Both the position numbers and the translations under genes were made by a program. A stretch of 33,288 nt of DNA from positions 1 through 33,288 of the forward strand of contig JAQWOB010000028.1 of the NCBI GenBank assembly GCA_029246085.1, written 5' to 3'. The DNA is from Gammaproteobacteria bacterium (GTDB taxonomy: Bacteria > Pseudomonadota > Gammaproteobacteria > GCA-002705445 > GCA-002716945). The notes below the pieces were generated by a model. That model worked only from the letters and a program-made list of their open reading frames with translations. It was not told where the DNA came from and ran no database searches. Of the stretch, positions 32,943-33,288 are shown one piece after another; within the stretch, counting starts at the first letter, position 1, and each line of letters opens with the position of its first letter.

Positions 32943-32984
32943 TTCATTTAACGATAAATAAGTTCATTTAAATACCTATATACT
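32943..32984 (+). promoter_or_regulatory. 9-bp direct repeats and candidate promoter upstream of a small secreted gene
   Basis: TTCATTTAA occurs at 32943-32951 and again at 32963-32971, exactly 20 bp apart (two helical turns), just before TATACT at 32979-32984. The arrangement could be an activator site plus -10 for the gene starting at 33046. No good -35 is visible, which is compatible with activator dependence. The rest of 32909-33045 shows nothing else I can identify. Confidence 0.3.
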
Positions 32985-33045
32985 GTAGAATTGTCTTTAA
33001 AGATGGCTCTAATTTAGTTATCTATGACTCAAATTGAGGAAAGAT

Positions 33046-33201
33046 ATGAGAATAGTAGGAATATTTTTACTGGGTTTATTCACCATTGGTGCAACTTCTA
33101 TAGATAGTTATGAATTAAAGCATAGCTTTAAAACATCTATTGTAGATCAAGTTATATATGATGATGAAAAGCCTGCGGAAGAAGAGCCAGATTGTGAATA
33201 A
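33046..33201 (+). CDS. small secreted acidic peptide (51 aa)
   Basis: The ATG at 33046 follows GAGGA with a 5-base spacer. The product opens with a signal-peptide-like MRIVGIFLLGLFTIGATS. A short mature part of about 30 residues follows, ending in a very acidic tail, YDDEKPAEEEPDCE, with a single Cys two residues from the end. I do not recognise a family. The good ribosome-binding site and the downstream exported gene 22 bases later argue that it is real and in an operon. It might be a lone periplasmic peptide or the leader gene of an envelope system continuing beyond the window. Confidence 0.55.
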   Translation: MRIVGIFLLGLFTIGATSIDSYELKHSFKTSIVDQVIYDDEKPAEEEPDCE

Positions 33202-33223
33202 TAAAGTTAAAGGGAGTAGGAGT

Positions 33224-33288
33224 ATGAAAATCAATTCAATTTTAAGTGTTGTTTTAATTTCTGCGTTTACGTTCTCTACTGCATATGC
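33224..33288 (+). CDS. exported protein, 5' end only
   Basis: An ATG at 33224 is preceded by AGGGAG (33211-33216) with 7-base spacing and by a second AGGAG directly adjacent. The first 21 residues form a clear Sec signal peptide: MKINS, a hydrophobic core, and an end at AYA, a standard signal peptidase I site. The window ends there, so the mature protein and its identity are unknown. It is close behind the small acidic secreted peptide gene and is probably co-transcribed with it. Confidence 0.6.
   Translation, partial: MKINSILSVVLISAFTFSTAY

Noticed and set aside
1-33288. Mobile elements, prophage, toxin-antitoxin modules, restriction or CRISPR systems
   Set aside because: No transposase, integrase, terminal repeats, phage proteins, nuclease-defence signatures or regularly spaced repeats were found. 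RatA and RnfH are treated as conserved housekeeping-neighbourhood proteins rather than a mobile toxin-antitoxin pair.

Overview
The window is a gene-dense, strongly AT-rich stretch of bacterial chromosome with core genes at nearly every position. Gene orders such as pncC-recA-recX-alaS-lysC-csrA-tRNA-Ser, fur/rnfH/ratA/smpB, yafS-rnhA-dnaQ, mltD, sdhCDAB-sdhE, ygfZ, kdsB-lpxK-msbA, and lolD with a LolC/E-type permease identify a gammaproteobacterium. The AT bias, 4-nt ATGA overlaps, tail-to-tail stop codons and thinned conserved clusters suggest a small streamlined genome, for example a marine SAR86-like lineage. That lineage assignment is inference. I see no insertion sequence, integrase, phage gene or CRISPR array.

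Layout: 1-141 is the 3' end of an unrecognised gene. 226-2376 (minus) holds rmuC, tRNA-Arg(TCT), a small lipoprotein and an exported protein. A GT4 glycosyltransferase follows on plus. 3677-9836 (minus) is the recA region: pncC, recA, recX, alaS, lysC, csrA, tRNA-Ser(GCT). 9915-13954 holds nadK (plus), then fur, rnfH, ratA and an NSS-family Na+ symporter (minus), and smpB (plus). 13956-15780 (minus) is a yafS-like methyltransferase, rnhA and dnaQ. mltD (plus) precedes a nine-gene minus-strand unit read from 23017 down to 17351: SDHAF4 (a 50-residue gene), sdhC, sdhD, sdhA, sdhB, sdhE, pdxJ, acpS, cysM. Then come ygfZ (plus) and the envelope block msbA-lpxK-kdsB-mdh (minus), a DUF2062 membrane protein (plus), lolD plus a single LolC/E-type permease (minus), and an agmatine-to-putrescine pair, aguA-aguB (plus). 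The right edge holds a small secreted peptide gene and the first 65 bases of another exported protein.

Functional themes: DNA repair and replication fidelity (recA, recX, rmuC, dnaQ, rnhA), translation and ribosome rescue (alaS, smpB, two tRNAs), respiration (complete complex II with two dedicated assembly factors, mdh), outer-membrane construction (kdsB, lpxK, msbA, Lol transporter, mltD, acpS), cofactor and amino-acid synthesis (nadK, pncC, pdxJ, lysC, cysM), and polyamine synthesis. No radically new system is visible. The most notable points are the very small SDHAF4-type gene heading the sdh operon, a probable ATT start codon for the NSS transporter, a probable leaderless transcript for the Lol permease, extremely tight convergent gene ends, tRNA genes without encoded CCA, and the small secreted ORF at the right edge.
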